Positions 47,961 through 58,267 of a DNA stretch of 64,000 bases are shown here, piece after piece. The DNA comes from Klebsiella pneumoniae (GTDB lineage Bacteria; Pseudomonadota; Gammaproteobacteria; Pseudomonadales; Pseudohongiellaceae). A program made the position numbers and the translations under genes. The notes under the pieces are model-generated. The model was not told the DNA's origin. It did not search any database and was given only the letters and a program-made list of their open reading frames with translations. The stretch spans positions 21,083 through 85,082 of the forward strand of contig CAMBPO010000003.1 of NCBI GenBank assembly GCA_945869725.1. The letters run 5' to 3'. Within the stretch, counting starts at the first letter, position 1. The number at the start of each line of letters is the position of its first letter.

Positions 47961-49175
47961 TCAGATTTTTCGCCCTTTACCCGCAGCGATGCGCAGGCGC
48001 AAGGCATTCAGTTTGATAAACCCTCCTGCGTCTGCCTGATTGTACGCACCAGCATCATCTTCAAATGTGGCAATTTTGACATCAAACAGCGAGTCAGCCG
48101 ATTCTCTGCCAACAACAGCCACATTACCTTTGTACAATTTCAGTCTTACGGTGCCATTAACGTAATGTTGAGAGTAGTCAATCAGCGCCTGCAAGGCTTT
48201 CCTCTCAGGGGAGAACCAGTATCCGTTATAGACCAATGAAGCATACTTGGGCATCAGTTCATCTTTGAGGTGGGCGAGTTCTCTGTCCAGCGTGAGTGAC
48301 TCAATTGCACGGTGTGCTTTTTGCATAATGGTGCCACCTGGGGTTTCGTAACAGCCGCGTGATTTCATGCCCACGTAGCGATTTTCAACGATGTCCGCAC
48401 GACCAATGCCGTTTGCGCCGCCGACCTTGTTCAAATGAGCCAGTACCGTCGCAGGCGACATAGGCTGGCCATCAATGGCGACGATGTCGCCATTCTGGTA
48501 ACCCAGTTCAATGTAGGTGGCTTTATCCGGCGCGTTTTCGGGGGATACCGACCATAACCACATGTCGTCTTCAGGTTCTGCACCTGGGTTCTCCAGATGA
48601 TCGCCTTCGTAGGAAATATGCAGCAGGTTTGCATCCATGGAGTATGGTGACTTCTGACCGCGCTTCTTCTCGACCGGTATGTTATGAGCTTCACAGTAAG
48701 CCATGAGTTTGTCACGGGAAGTCAGATCCCATTCCCGCCAGGGTGCGATGACCCGGATGCCCGGTTTCAGAGCATACGCGCCGAGCTCAAATCGCACCTG
48801 ATCGTTGCCTTTGCCAGTTGCGCCGTGGGAAATAGCATCTGCGCCGGTTTCATTGGCAATTTCAACCAGGCGTTTAGCGATCAGTGGTCTTGCGATAGAC
48901 GTGCCCAGCAGATACTCCCCTTCATAAAGCGCGTTGGCGCGAAACATAGGGTAGACAAAGTCACGGACAAACTCTTCGCGCAGATCTTCGATATAGATCT
49001 GTTTGATGCCCATCGCCTGCGCTTTTGCCCGCGCCGGCTCCAACTCTTCACCCTGGCCAAGATCTGCGGTGAATGTGACAACCTCGCAATGGTAGGTTTC
49101 CATCAGCCATTTTGCGATGACCGAGGTATCGAGGCCGCCGGAATAAGCCAATACGACTTTTTTAATGCCAGACAT
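47961..49175 (-). CDS. argG: Argininosuccinate synthase
   Basis: Joins citrulline and aspartate in arginine synthesis. The ATP-pyrophosphatase P-loop [11 protein letters not shown] is at the N-terminus. [15 protein letters not shown] and the citrulline/aspartate site [17 protein letters not shown] follow. The length of 404 is standard. The start has AGGAG six bases upstream. It is divergent from pyrC across 483 bases and belongs to the argG-pyrC-rnt-grxD-argF block. Confidence 0.97.
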   Translation of the reverse strand: MSGIKKVVLAYSGGLDTSVIAKWLMETYHCEVVTFTADLGQGEELEPARAKAQAMGIKQIYIEDLREEFVRDFVYPMFRANALYEGEYLLGTSIARPLIAKRLVEIANETGADAISHGATGKGNDQVRFELGAYALKPGIRVIAPWREWDLTSRDKLMAYCEAHNIPVEKKRGQKSPYSMDANLLHISYEGDHLENPGAEPEDDMWLWSVSPENAPDKATYIELGYQNGDIVAIDGQPMSPATVLAHLNKVGGANGIGRADIVENRYVGMKSRGCYETPGGTIMQKAHRAIESLTLDRELAHLKDELMPKYASLVYNGYWFSPERKALQALIDYSQHYVNGTVRLKLYKGNVAVVGRESADSLFDVKIATFEDDAGAYNQADAGGFIKLNALRLRIAAGKGRKI

Positions 49176-49658
49176 GATGAGCTCCTGATGAATAAAGCAG
49201 AATTCTATGGTTTGGAGGGAAACTCGGATCCCCGGTCCTTGGGGAGCAGCATTAACAATGACTAGCTGTCACCCCGATTCAGGCGGGCATTGTAACCTTA
49301 ACAAGTCAGGTTTTCGACCATGTCAGTTACGAAGTAATCGGATGGTCACCCGGCGATTGCATCATCCAGATCGCGTTTATCGCTACATCATTACTGTGCC
49401 GATGTCAGGTTAATGAGCGGACGCTGCTCGACGCTTAAGTGTTGGCATTCGCCAACATGCAGCGCGTTAAAAAGAAAGATAAGGTACACTTACGACGCGT
49501 TTTCATGCTGGAGAAATTGTTCCTAGTGCCCATGGTAAGACCTAGGCATTACAGTCAGCCAGAAAAATGCAGACCGCGCTGCGAACGGCAGCACTCTGCT
49601 CTGTTGTTTTGATCGGCAGGTCGCGTAAAACTCTAAAACCTTCAGGTATTCTTTAGAC
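49176..49658. other. Non-coding region between divergent argG and pyrC
   Basis: No credible gene in 483 bases. The clearest structure is a perfect short hairpin, TGTTGGC-ATTC-GCCAACA (49440-49457), with no T-run on either side. I looked for an ArgR operator near the argG start and saw only a weak AT-rich partial match (around 49190). Promoters for both genes must lie here, but I cannot place them with confidence. Confidence 0.6.
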
Positions 49659-50720
49659 ATGAATGAATTGACTATCATCCGGCCAGATGACTGGCACCTT
49701 CACCTGCGTGACGGCGATGTGCTTTCTAACCTAGTTGGTCACACCGCTGAGCGGTTTCACCGGGCTATTGTTATGCCGAATCTCAAGCCCCCGGTTAGTT
49801 CTGCCATCGCTGCCGAAGCTTATTATCAGCGAATTGTCGCGGCGACCCCCGCCGGTATGAAATTTCAACCACTGATGACTTTATATCTGACCGATCAGCT
49901 GAAACCTGAGGAGATTTCTCGGGCAAAAGACAGAGGTTTGGTGGTGGCGGTTAAATACTACCCAGCAGGTGCAACAACCAATTCTGAAAGCGGCGTGACG
50001 GTGATGAACAAGGTTTATCCCGTTCTGGAGAGATTGGCCGAGTTGGGAATGCCTTTGTTGGTGCACGGTGAAGTAACCGATGCACATGTAGACATTTTTG
50101 ATCGCGAAAAGGCCTTTATTGATACGTTGCTCGAGCCGTTAACCCAGAGATTCCCGACCTTAAAAGTGGTGATGGAGCACATCACCACTGCCGATGCAGT
50201 ATCCTTTGTTAAAGGCGCTGGTCAACGGCTGGCTGCGACAATCACTCCTCAACACCTGATGTACAACCGCAATCATCTGTTAGTGGGTGGTGTCAGGCCA
50301 CATCTGTACTGTCTTCCGGTGTTAAAAAGAAGTATCCATCAACAGGCCTTGCTTGATGTTTCAACCAGTGCACATTCGCGCTTTTTCCTGGGAACGGATT
50401 CCGCTCCACATGCAAGGCCAACCAAGGAAACAGCCTGTGGCTGTGCTGGTTGTTACAGCGCTCATGCGGCAATCGAGTTGTATGCTGAAATATTTGATCA
50501 GGCCGGGGCGCTGGATAAACTCGAAGCATTTGCTTCCTTTTTTGGGCCTGACTTTTACGACTTACCCCGCAACACCGATACCATCACATTGATACGTGAT
50601 GCCTGGACAGTCCCCGCCACTTATCCGTTTGGAGACAGCACTCTGGTTCCACTGAAAGCTGGGGAAAGTATTCAGTGGCGGCTTAAACATCTTCTTACGG
50701 AGCAACCTGCTAATGCATGA
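49659..50720 (+). CDS. pyrC: Dihydroorotase
   Basis: Zinc enzyme that closes carbamoyl-aspartate to dihydroorotate. The metal site is [10 protein letters not shown]. The carboxylated Lys lies in [14 protein letters not shown]. Further ligands are in [18 protein letters not shown] and [10 protein letters not shown]. The 353-residue length fits the type II form of E. coli and Pseudomonas. Its end overlaps rnt by eight bases. Confidence 0.97.
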   Translation: MNELTIIRPDDWHLHLRDGDVLSNLVGHTAERFHRAIVMPNLKPPVSSAIAAEAYYQRIVAATPAGMKFQPLMTLYLTDQLKPEEISRAKDRGLVVAVKYYPAGATTNSESGVTVMNKVYPVLERLAELGMPLLVHGEVTDAHVDIFDREKAFIDTLLEPLTQRFPTLKVVMEHITTADAVSFVKGAGQRLAATITPQHLMYNRNHLLVGGVRPHLYCLPVLKRSIHQQALLDVSTSAHSRFFLGTDSAPHARPTKETACGCAGCYSAHAAIELYAEIFDQAGALDKLEAFASFFGPDFYDLPRNTDTITLIRDAWTVPATYPFGDSTLVPLKAGESIQWRLKHLLTEQPANA

Positions 50721-51357
50721 TTATGATGAGCTGGATGGCGCTGACACATTGATGTCAGCACGTTTTCGTGGCTACCTGCCAGTGGTGGTAGATATTGAGT
50801 GTGGCGGCTTCAATGCCAAAACGGATGCTATTCTGGAGATATCAGCCGTCATTCTTGGCATGAGCGAGAAATCTGTTCTGCAGATCGAGCAGACTTACTT
50901 TCACCGAGTGATACCGTTTGAAGGTTCGAATATAGAGGACGCAGCGCTCAAGTTCACCGGGATAGATCCTTGGCATCCGCTGCGTATCGCACGCTCGGAA
51001 AAAGACGTTTTTAATGATCTATTTAAAGCAATCCGTACATCGATGAAATCCAATGGCTGCAAACGAGCGATTCTGGTTGCTCATAACGCTCACTTTGACC
51101 ATGGTTTTATCAATGCTGCTGCTGCGCGACATGATCTTAAGCGCAACCCATTCCATCCGTTTTCCAGTTTTGATACTGCGACACTGAGTGGCCTGGCTTA
51201 TGGCCAAACTGTGCTTACCCGTGCCTGTGAGGCAGCAGGAATCAGTTTTGATAACAAGGAAGCTCATTCAGCCAAGTATGATGCAGAAAAAACAGCTCAA
51301 TTGTTCTGCAAGATAGTTAACCGCTGGCAATCGATGGGAGGCTGGCCACTGTCGTGA
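50713..51357 (+). CDS. rnt: Ribonuclease T
   Basis: DnaQ-like 3' exonuclease that trims tRNA and other stable RNA. Exo I reads [20 protein letters not shown], the middle motif is [12 protein letters not shown], and the final His-Asp motif is [15 protein letters not shown]. The length of 214 is normal. It starts inside the end of pyrC, so the two are co-translated. Confidence 0.96.
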   Translation: MHDYDELDGADTLMSARFRGYLPVVVDIECGGFNAKTDAILEISAVILGMSEKSVLQIEQTYFHRVIPFEGSNIEDAALKFTGIDPWHPLRIARSEKDVFNDLFKAIRTSMKSNGCKRAILVAHNAHFDHGFINAAAARHDLKRNPFHPFSSFDTATLSGLAYGQTVLTRACEAAGISFDNKEAHSAKYDAEKTAQLFCKIVNRWQSMGGWPLS

Positions 51358-51378
51358 CCATCCTTTAAATCGCCAGTA

Positions 51379-51693
51379 TCAACTGGCGACGGTGTCTACC
51401 AAGGTCTGAAGCTCACCTTTTGAATGCATCTCGGTCACGATGTCGCATCCGCCCACCAGTTCCCCATTAACATAGAGCTGTGGGAATGTTGGCCAGTTGG
51501 CTATTTTCGGTAAAGTGGCCCGAATTTCCGGGTTGGCCAGAATATCAACGTAAGCAAAACGTTTGCCGCAGGCCATCAGGCACTGTACGGTCTGGGCAGA
51601 GAATCCGCATTGCGGTTGGTCTGGAGATCCTTTCATATAAAGAAGAATACTATTGGCACTGATTTGATCGCGGATGGTTTGTTCAATACTCAT
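51379..51693 (-). CDS. grxD: Monothiol glutaredoxin
   Basis: Grx4-type protein of 104 residues that carries or senses Fe-S clusters with glutathione. The active site is QCGFSAQTV, preceded by LYMKGSPDQP and followed by WPTFPQLYVNGELVGGCDIV. It is convergent with rnt (21 bases) and divergent from argF. The position matches Pseudomonas. Confidence 0.96.
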   Translation of the reverse strand: MSIEQTIRDQISANSILLYMKGSPDQPQCGFSAQTVQCLMACGKRFAYVDILANPEIRATLPKIANWPTFPQLYVNGELVGGCDIVTEMHSKGELQTLVDTVAS

Positions 51694-51953
51694 GGTTAGG
51701 CTGCACCTGCGTGACGTGATCGGAGAGCCGGCATTCTACATGAATTCAACAGAATCGCCGACAATTGCCGCCGTGATGACTCTTAATATAAGATACAGGG
51801 CTCAGCTGCGAAACCTTGACGAATGTCATTGCAACTGCGCTTGGCGTAATCAGCAAGATCATGCCAGATTTAACTGAGTGCTGACCTCAGTATCAGCTTG
51901 AAACCCGGCATAACCTGCCAGGCAAACGCACCCCCCTGGAACCTTGTACCATC

Positions 51954-52850
51954 ATGGCAACACGACACTTTCTGACCTTGCTGGATCTCAGCCCGGTCGA
52001 GTTAAGAGATATCATTCACCGTGCAATCGCTCTTAAAAAAAATACAGCGTTGCGAGAAGAAACTCTCAAAAATAAAACACTTGCGATGATCTTTGAAAAA
52101 TCTTCAACTCGCACGCGGGTGTCATTTGAAGTTGCCATGACGCAGTTGGGTGGATCATCACTGTTCCTTTCTCCTGCCGATACCCAGCTTGGCCGTGGAG
52201 AAAGTATTGAGGACAGCGCTAAAGTCCTGTCGCGTATGGTCGATGTCATCACCATCAGGACTTATCAGCATGCCAAGCTTGAACTATTCGCCAGACACTC
52301 GAGTGTTCCAGTGATTAATTCGCTGACAGATGATTTTCATCCATGTCAGTTGCTGGCGGACATTCAGACGTTTTTTGAACATCGGGGTGATATTGCAGGT
52401 CACAAAGTTGCCTGGGTGGGTGACGGTCACAACATGTGTCAGTCCTACATCAATGCCTCAAAACAGTTTGATTTTGAGTTGGTAATTGCCTGTCCTCAGG
52501 GCTACGAACCTGATCAATATCTGCTCGACCGCACCAGTGACAGGGTATCGATTGTGAGAAATCCCGCTGACGCAGTAAAGGGCGCCAGTCTGGTAGCGAC
52601 TGATGTCTGGGCTTCGATGGGGCATGAGGAAGAGCGAAAGTTGCGCCTTGAACGCTTCATGGATTACCAGGTCACCCGCGAATTGATGTCATTTGCAAAA
52701 AGCGACGCATTGTTTATGCATTGTTTGCCTGCTCACAGAGGCGAGGAAGTCGCTGCAGACGTCCTTGATGCTCCGGATAGTGTGGTCTGGGATGAAGCTG
52801 AAAACCGTTTACATGCTCAGAAAGCGTTGCTTGAGTTTTTATGCTCTTGA
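51954..52850 (+). CDS. argF: Anabolic ornithine carbamoyltransferase
   Basis: Makes citrulline from ornithine and carbamoyl phosphate. The carbamoyl-phosphate site is [25 protein letters not shown] and the ornithine motif [13 protein letters not shown] are intact. The 298-residue length matches the anabolic Pseudomonas form. The ribosome site is weak (GGAA). It works with argG in this block. Confidence 0.96.
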   Translation: MATRHFLTLLDLSPVELRDIIHRAIALKKNTALREETLKNKTLAMIFEKSSTRTRVSFEVAMTQLGGSSLFLSPADTQLGRGESIEDSAKVLSRMVDVITIRTYQHAKLELFARHSSVPVINSLTDDFHPCQLLADIQTFFEHRGDIAGHKVAWVGDGHNMCQSYINASKQFDFELVIACPQGYEPDQYLLDRTSDRVSIVRNPADAVKGASLVATDVWASMGHEEERKLRLERFMDYQVTRELMSFAKSDALFMHCLPAHRGEEVAADVLDAPDSVVWDEAENRLHAQKALLEFLCS

Positions 52851-52986
52851 CCAAGGTTGCCCGATTGCCGGCGCAGGAATAGTACAGTCAAGTGTTAAGA
52901 AAGCGCAGCTCCTCAGCGAGTAACTCTGCCTGCTTGTTGAGAATTGGCGATTGTCAGCCACAAGATGTAGTGGTCTTATACAAGAC

Positions 52987-53017
52987 TTAACCACAAGTTA
53001 TCCATAAGCTATTCACA
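52987..53017 (+). promoter_or_regulatory. Three DnaA-box-like sites upstream of nrdA
   Basis: TTAACCACA (52987), TTATCCATA (52998) and CTATTCACA (53009) repeat at an exact 11-base period in one orientation. The first two differ by one base from TTATCCACA, and the third by one from TTATNCACA. DnaA control of nrdAB with neighbouring boxes is known in E. coli, which makes the placement meaningful. Confidence 0.6.
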
Positions 53018-53046
53018 CAAAAACCACTTGCAATCGCCCGGTGACC

Positions 53047-53091
53047 GCACTATCTTGTGCTTTGTTTCTAAAAAACATCTATATATTGTAT
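53047..53091 (+). promoter_or_regulatory. Two NrdR-box-like palindromes upstream of nrdA
   Basis: The core CTATATATTG (53079-53088) fits the NrdR core CwAtATaTwG at every position. A weaker partner is centred on CACTATCTTGTG (53048-53059), about 29 bases upstream, near the three-turn spacing usual for paired NrdR boxes. Both lie 60-115 bases before the nrdA start. NrdR represses class I reductase genes when dATP is high. Confidence 0.6.
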
Positions 53092-53163
53092 TTCCAATCT
53101 CTGTGCGAGCGGGTCGCCCGCAGCTAAGCGACTGGTTATCATAAAAACATCATGGAGAACGCA

Positions 53164-56019
53164 ATGCAAACCAATACACCCAGCTACGGCAGCATCTCTG
53201 CCAGCTCTCGACCGGTGACGCGGGCGAGTGAAGAACTGCCCGCGACAGCACCCGGTCTGTTGCGCGTGATCAAGCGAAACGGTGCCGTGGTGACCTATGA
53301 TGAATCCAAAATAGTGGTAGCGATCACCAAGGCATATCTAGCCATTGAAGGTGGCCCGGCTGCTGCATCAGCGCGTGTCCGTGAAACGGTCAGCAAAATG
53401 GCCGCGCAAATCAGCACTATTTTTAAGCGTCGTATGCCTTCAGGTGGATCCATCCACATCGAAGAAATCCAGGACCAGGTTGAGCTCGCGATGATGCGTA
53501 CGGGTGAGCACAAAGTAGCCCGTGCATACGTATTGTACCGTGCGGAACACACTCGCCTGCGGGACCAGCAGCGGGCTCGCGAGCAGCCGTCCGAGTCAAG
53601 CATACAGGTAACCTATGCTGACGGTTCCAAAGGCCCACTGGACACCTTGCGGCTGCGTACTGTTATTGATGAGGCCTGCGCGGGACTGGAAGGTGTTTCC
53701 AGTAATTCTATTTATCAGGAAACTCTTAAAAATCTCTATCCTGGCGTCAAGATGGATGATGTGCGGACTTCGGCGGTAATGACCGCTCGCACAATGGTAG
53801 AGCAGGATCCCAACTATTCCTATGTCACCGCACGCCTGCTACTGGATACTCTGCGCTCAGAAGCGTTGGGGTTTCTGGGTCTCACAGACAGTGCCACTCA
53901 AAGCGAGATGAATTATCGTTATCCGTCAGTGCTGCGCCCCTACATTGAAAAAGGCGTCGAACTCGGACTGCTCTCCCCCCACCTGCTTGAGTATAACCTT
54001 GACGTACTCGGTGATGCCCTGAATGCAGAGCGTGACACACAGTTCACCTACCTTGGCTTGCAGACGCTGTATGACCGTTATTTTATCCACAGCAATGGCG
54101 TACGATTTGAGTTGCCACAGATATTTTTTATGCGTGTGGCTATGGGTCTTGCTAGTAATGAGGCTGACCGTGAGGCACGGGCGATCGAGTTTTACAACCT
54201 GATTTCCAGTTTTGACTACATGGTTTCCACGCCGCAGCTCTTTAACTCCGGCACATTACGCCCTCAGCTGTCTTCCTGCTTCCTGACAACGGTTCCTGAT
54301 GATCTGCACGGCATTTACAGCGCCATCAAAGACAACGCAATGCTGTCTAAATGGGCAGGCGGGCTAGGAAATGACTGGACACCGGTGCGAGCTCTGGGGG
54401 CCGGCATCAAAGGCACTAACGGCAAGTCCCAAGGTATTGTGCCATTCCTAAAAGTGGTCAATGACACGGCGGTGGCCGTTAATCAGGGTGGCAAGCGTAA
54501 AGGTGCGGTATGCGCCTACCTCGAAACCTGGCACCTCGATATCGAAGAGTTTCTGGAACTGCGTAAAAATACCGGTGATGATCGTCGGCGCACCCATGAT
54601 ATGAATACCGCCAACTGGATTCCGGATCTGTTCATGAAGCGTGTGTTTGAAGATGGCGACTGGACACTATTCTCACCGAATAATGTACCGGAATTGCATG
54701 ATTTACATGGCGATGCGTTTGAGCGTGCATATGAAGAATATGAGCGTAAAGCTGCCGCAGGCCAGGTAGAGATTTACAAAACGCTGCGTGCCAAAGATCT
54801 CTGGCGCAAGATGTTGTCCATGCTGTTTGAAACCGGGCATCCGTGGATTACCTTCAAGGACGCCTGTAACGTGCGCTCGCCGCAGCAACACGTGGGTACT
54901 ATCCATTCATCCAATCTGTGCACAGAGATTACGCTGAATACCAGTCCTGATGAAATTGCGGTCTGTAACCTTGGCTCTGTGAATATGGTCAATCACGTTA
55001 CTGATCAGGGGCTGGATACCGCGAAGCTTGAGCGCACTATCAAAACGGCAGTGCGTATGCTCGACAACGTGATCGACATAAACTATTACTCTGTGCCGCA
55101 GGCGGAGACTTCTAACCTGAAACACCGTCCGGTGGGCATGGGTATCATGGGTTTTCAGGATGCCTTGTATGTTCAGCGCATCCCCTACAGCTCCGCAGAA
55201 GCCCTCAAGTTTGCGGACGAGTCGATGGAAGTCATCAGTTACCATGCAATCCAGGCATCAACAGATCTTGCGGAAGAGCGTGGCAAGTACAGCAGTTACA
55301 AAGGATCATTGTGGGATCAGGGCATTCTGCCAATTGACTCGCTGAAGTTGTTACAGGAAGTGCGTGGGGAAAAATATCTTGATGTGGACATGAGCCAGAC
55401 ACTGAACTGGGAAGCGTTACGTCAACGAATTGCTGCGGTTGGAATGCGTAATTCCAATGTCCTGGCGATTGCGCCGACAGCGACGATAGCCAATATTACC
55501 GGCGTCTCTCAGTCCATTGAGCCGACTTACCAGAACCTGTATGTCAAATCCAATCTGTCCGGAGAGTTCACAGTTGTGAACCCGTATCTGGTGCGTGACC
55601 TCAAAGCCCTCGATCTGTGGGACAACGTGATGGTCAATGACCTGAAGTACTACGATGGCAGCTTGCAGCAGATTGACCGTATTCCTCAGCACATTAAAGA
55701 GCTGTATGCGACTGCATTTGAAATTGAGCCGCGCTGGCTGGTTGATGCAGCCAGTCGACGCCAAAAGTGGATCGATCAGGCGCAGTCCTTGAACCTTTAT
55801 ATCTCAGGTGCCAATGGTAAAAAGCTCGATGTGACCTATCGGATGGCCTGGCTACGTGGGCTTAAAACGACCTATTACCTGCGATCTCTGGCGGCGACCA
55901 GTACTGAGAAATCGACAGTGTCAGGTAGCAAACTGAATGCGGTAGCAAGTGCGCCTATGGCCGCTGATGTACCTAAAGCATGTTCTATAGACGATCCTGA
56001 TTGTGAAGCCTGTCAATAA
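53164..56019 (+). CDS. nrdA: Class Ia ribonucleotide reductase large subunit
   Basis: Reduces NDPs to dNDPs. Two ATP-cone domains are visible: RVIKRNGAVVTYDESKI and, about 130 residues later, QVTYADGSKGPLDTLRLRTV, as in the Pseudomonas enzyme. The catalytic core has FNSGTLRPQLSSCF, CAYLETWHLDIEEFL and SSNLCTEITL. The redox tail ends CSIDDPDCEACQ. I choose the ATG at 53164 (951 residues), with GGAG six bases upstream. An ATG at 53152 is also in frame, and its own codons form that ribosome site. Confidence 0.96.
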   Translation: MQTNTPSYGSISASSRPVTRASEELPATAPGLLRVIKRNGAVVTYDESKIVVAITKAYLAIEGGPAAASARVRETVSKMAAQISTIFKRRMPSGGSIHIEEIQDQVELAMMRTGEHKVARAYVLYRAEHTRLRDQQRAREQPSESSIQVTYADGSKGPLDTLRLRTVIDEACAGLEGVSSNSIYQETLKNLYPGVKMDDVRTSAVMTARTMVEQDPNYSYVTARLLLDTLRSEALGFLGLTDSATQSEMNYRYPSVLRPYIEKGVELGLLSPHLLEYNLDVLGDALNAERDTQFTYLGLQTLYDRYFIHSNGVRFELPQIFFMRVAMGLASNEADREARAIEFYNLISSFDYMVSTPQLFNSGTLRPQLSSCFLTTVPDDLHGIYSAIKDNAMLSKWAGGLGNDWTPVRALGAGIKGTNGKSQGIVPFLKVVNDTAVAVNQGGKRKGAVCAYLETWHLDIEEFLELRKNTGDDRRRTHDMNTANWIPDLFMKRVFEDGDWTLFSPNNVPELHDLHGDAFERAYEEYERKAAAGQVEIYKTLRAKDLWRKMLSMLFETGHPWITFKDACNVRSPQQHVGTIHSSNLCTEITLNTSPDEIAVCNLGSVNMVNHVTDQGLDTAKLERTIKTAVRMLDNVIDINYYSVPQAETSNLKHRPVGMGIMGFQDALYVQRIPYSSAEALKFADESMEVISYHAIQASTDLAEERGKYSSYKGSLWDQGILPIDSLKLLQEVRGEKYLDVDMSQTLNWEALRQRIAAVGMRNSNVLAIAPTATIANITGVSQSIEPTYQNLYVKSNLSGEFTVVNPYLVRDLKALDLWDNVMVNDLKYYDGSLQQIDRIPQHIKELYATAFEIEPRWLVDAASRRQKWIDQAQSLNLYISGANGKKLDVTYRMAWLRGLKTTYYLRSLAATSTEKSTVSGSKLNAVASAPMAADVPKACSIDDPDCEACQ

Positions 56020-56059
56020 GGTAGCCGTCAGTGACCAACCAAAATATCAGAGGTAAACA

Positions 56060-57484
56060 ATGATTTCCTGGGATGAGTTTTACGAAGATCCTGCGGTACC
56101 CGACGTCAGTGCTGCCAGTGTAGAAAGAGCCAGTACCAACAGGCAGGCAGAGTTCAGGAAGGCCGATACAGCAGGTGCGATGGCTCTAGTGGGCGGTTCT
56201 GATGGCTCGATGCAATTGTCCCGCGCTGTTTCGGAAAAGGCAGCGGGCAGCTATGCCGATGCGATTGCAGCTGCTAAAACCATGACTGCCATGGATATAG
56301 CCAGCTCTGCCGACAGGGATCTGGCCGAACCACCCGCCGGACGATCCGACAGAACTGTGACCGAGGCAGCAGCAGAGCTTGTTAATCAGCAAATTATGCA
56401 GCGCATTCAGAATGAGTTAAAAGATCTGGATACCAGCGCCGTTGAGCATGAAATCGGCGAATGGACTGAGCGTGTCACGGTTGATGACAAACGTATGATC
56501 AATTGCCGTGCTGACCTAAATCAACTGGTACCCTTCAAATATGATTGGGCATGGCAAAAGTATCTTGATGGCTGCGCCAACCACTGGATGCCGCAGGAAA
56601 TCAATATGAATGCGGATATCGCGTTGTGGAAGAACCCTAACGGGCTGACCGCTGACGAGCGCATGATTGTCAAACGTAATCTGGGATTTTTCTCAACCGC
56701 CGATTCTCTGGTAGCAAACAATCTAGTACTGGCGCTGTATCGCCTTATCACCAACCCTGAGTGCCGTCAGTACATTCTGCGCCAGGCCTTTGAAGAAGCT
56801 ATCCACACCCAAGCCTACCAGTACTGCATTGAGTCATTGGGTATGGATGAAGGTGAAATCTTCAATATGTATCACGAGGTTCCTTCTGTTGCGAAAAAAG
56901 CGTCGTGGGGTCTGAAGTATACGAAAGAGCTTAACGATCCGAATTTCACCACGGGCACGCAGGAAACGGATAAAGCGCTATTGAAGAATCTGATCGCATT
57001 TTACTGCTGTCTGGAAGGTATTTTCTTCTACTGCGGTTTTTCACAGATTCTGTCCATGGGCCGCCGTAACAAGATGACTGGTACCTCTGAACAGTTCCAG
57101 TACATTCTGCGCGATGAGTCCATGCACCTGAATTTTGGCATCGATGTGATCAACCAGATCAAGATCGAGAACCCGCATCTGTGGGACGACGCCATGAAGC
57201 GTGAAGCAACACAGATGATTCTGCAGGCGACACAACTGGAAATCGAATACGCGCGTGACACCATGCCCCGCGGTGTGTTGGGAATGAATGCGGTAATGAT
57301 GGAAGAATACCTACAGTTCATAGCCAATCGGCGCCTGGTGCAGATTGGTTTGCTAGAGCAGTTCAAAGGTGTGAAAAATCCTTTCCCGTGGATGTCTGAA
57401 ATCATGGATCTGCGTAAAGAAAAGAATTTCTTTGAAACCCGGGTTATCGAGTACCAAACTGGTGGCGCTCTGAGCTGGGAATAA
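56060..57484 (+). CDS. nrdB: Class Ia ribonucleotide reductase small subunit
   Basis: Di-iron/tyrosyl radical subunit. The conserved core starts near residue 140 ([20 protein letters not shown]). Iron ligands are in [26 protein letters not shown] and [12 protein letters not shown]. The C-terminal NrdA-binding tail is [11 protein letters not shown]. It has 474 residues against about 415 in Pseudomonas as I recall it. The extra length is in the low-complexity Ala/Ser/Asp-rich N-terminal region (about residues 10-135). It lies 40 bases after nrdA. Confidence 0.96.
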   Translation: MISWDEFYEDPAVPDVSAASVERASTNRQAEFRKADTAGAMALVGGSDGSMQLSRAVSEKAAGSYADAIAAAKTMTAMDIASSADRDLAEPPAGRSDRTVTEAAAELVNQQIMQRIQNELKDLDTSAVEHEIGEWTERVTVDDKRMINCRADLNQLVPFKYDWAWQKYLDGCANHWMPQEINMNADIALWKNPNGLTADERMIVKRNLGFFSTADSLVANNLVLALYRLITNPECRQYILRQAFEEAIHTQAYQYCIESLGMDEGEIFNMYHEVPSVAKKASWGLKYTKELNDPNFTTGTQETDKALLKNLIAFYCCLEGIFFYCGFSQILSMGRRNKMTGTSEQFQYILRDESMHLNFGIDVINQIKIENPHLWDDAMKREATQMILQATQLEIEYARDTMPRGVLGMNAVMMEEYLQFIANRRLVQIGLLEQFKGVKNPFPWMSEIMDLRKEKNFFETRVIEYQTGGALSWE

Positions 57485-57569
57485 GCCCTGTCGAAATTAC
57501 AAAGGGTCCGGTCTCTGTGGTGTATCGACATGCCATGGGGGCCGGACACCAATGTAAAGTGGAGATTAG

Positions 57570-58226
57570 GTGGCTGAAACACACACAAAACTGACCACAG
57601 ATAGCGGATCAAATTCTGTAGATAACCTGCCCGGGGCGGTGTTGCTGGCTGCTGGATTTAGCGTGCGTTATGGCAGCATAAAATTAAAAGCTGCATTGCC
57701 TGACGGCAATACCATTCTAAGAAAGACCTTTAACAATCTTCTTCAAACAACTGAAAATATAATTATTATAGGTAGAAAGGAATTGTTGGAACAAGGGGTC
57801 TATGACTTCATTCCAGCGTCTTATCGGTCGTTTCTTTTTCTGTGCGAAGATGCCCGGTTTGGTATGGGGCACACGTTGGCGTGTGGAATAAGGCATATTC
57901 CGTCAATGTGGCAAAGCGCAATGATTTGTCTTGGTGATATGCCATTTGTGAGGCATGACACTCTTACGCGGCTGCTGTCTGCAGGACGCTCGCAGCATAT
58001 AATCATTCCTACATATCAATCTGCCCGCGGGCATCCTGTCATCTTTGGCCGACATTTTTTTCCTGAGCTGCAGATCTGTCAGGGTGATACCGGTGCCAGG
58101 CATGTACTGCAGTCGCACCCGGATTCCATAATTGAACTTGATACCGATGACCCTGGTATTTTGCAGGATATTGATACTCCGCAGGCCCTCGCTGCGCTCT
58201 GCGCACAGGTGACCGATTTGCGCTGA
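57570..58226 (+). CDS. MocA-like nucleotidyltransferase
   Basis: GT-A-like NTP transferase of the molybdenum cofactor cytidylyl/guanylyltransferase group. The nucleotide loop is LLAAGFSVRYGSIKLKA. The metal Asp is in CLGDMPFVRHDTL. RGHPVIFGRHFFPEL, GDTGARHVL and DIDTPQAL complete the MocA pattern. The length is 218 residues from a GTG. It follows nrdB by 85 bases, which hold an imperfect GTCCGG/CCGGAC inverted repeat. The choice between MocA and a related transferase is open. Confidence 0.8.
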   Translation: MAETHTKLTTDSGSNSVDNLPGAVLLAAGFSVRYGSIKLKAALPDGNTILRKTFNNLLQTTENIIIIGRKELLEQGVYDFIPASYRSFLFLCEDARFGMGHTLACGIRHIPSMWQSAMICLGDMPFVRHDTLTRLLSAGRSQHIIIPTYQSARGHPVIFGRHFFPELQICQGDTGARHVLQSHPDSIIELDTDDPGILQDIDTPQALAALCAQVTDLR

Positions 58227-58267
58227 TCCTTTACTATTGCCACTCACTAATTAACAGTCTGCGTGTC

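Noticed and set aside
49180..49260. ArgR box before argG
   Set aside because: Only a partial AT-rich TGAAT-like match is present, without the two good half-sites.
57506..57547. GTCCGG/CCGGAC repeat after nrdB as a terminator
   Set aside because: Arms of six bases with a 30-base loop and no T-run are too weak to call.
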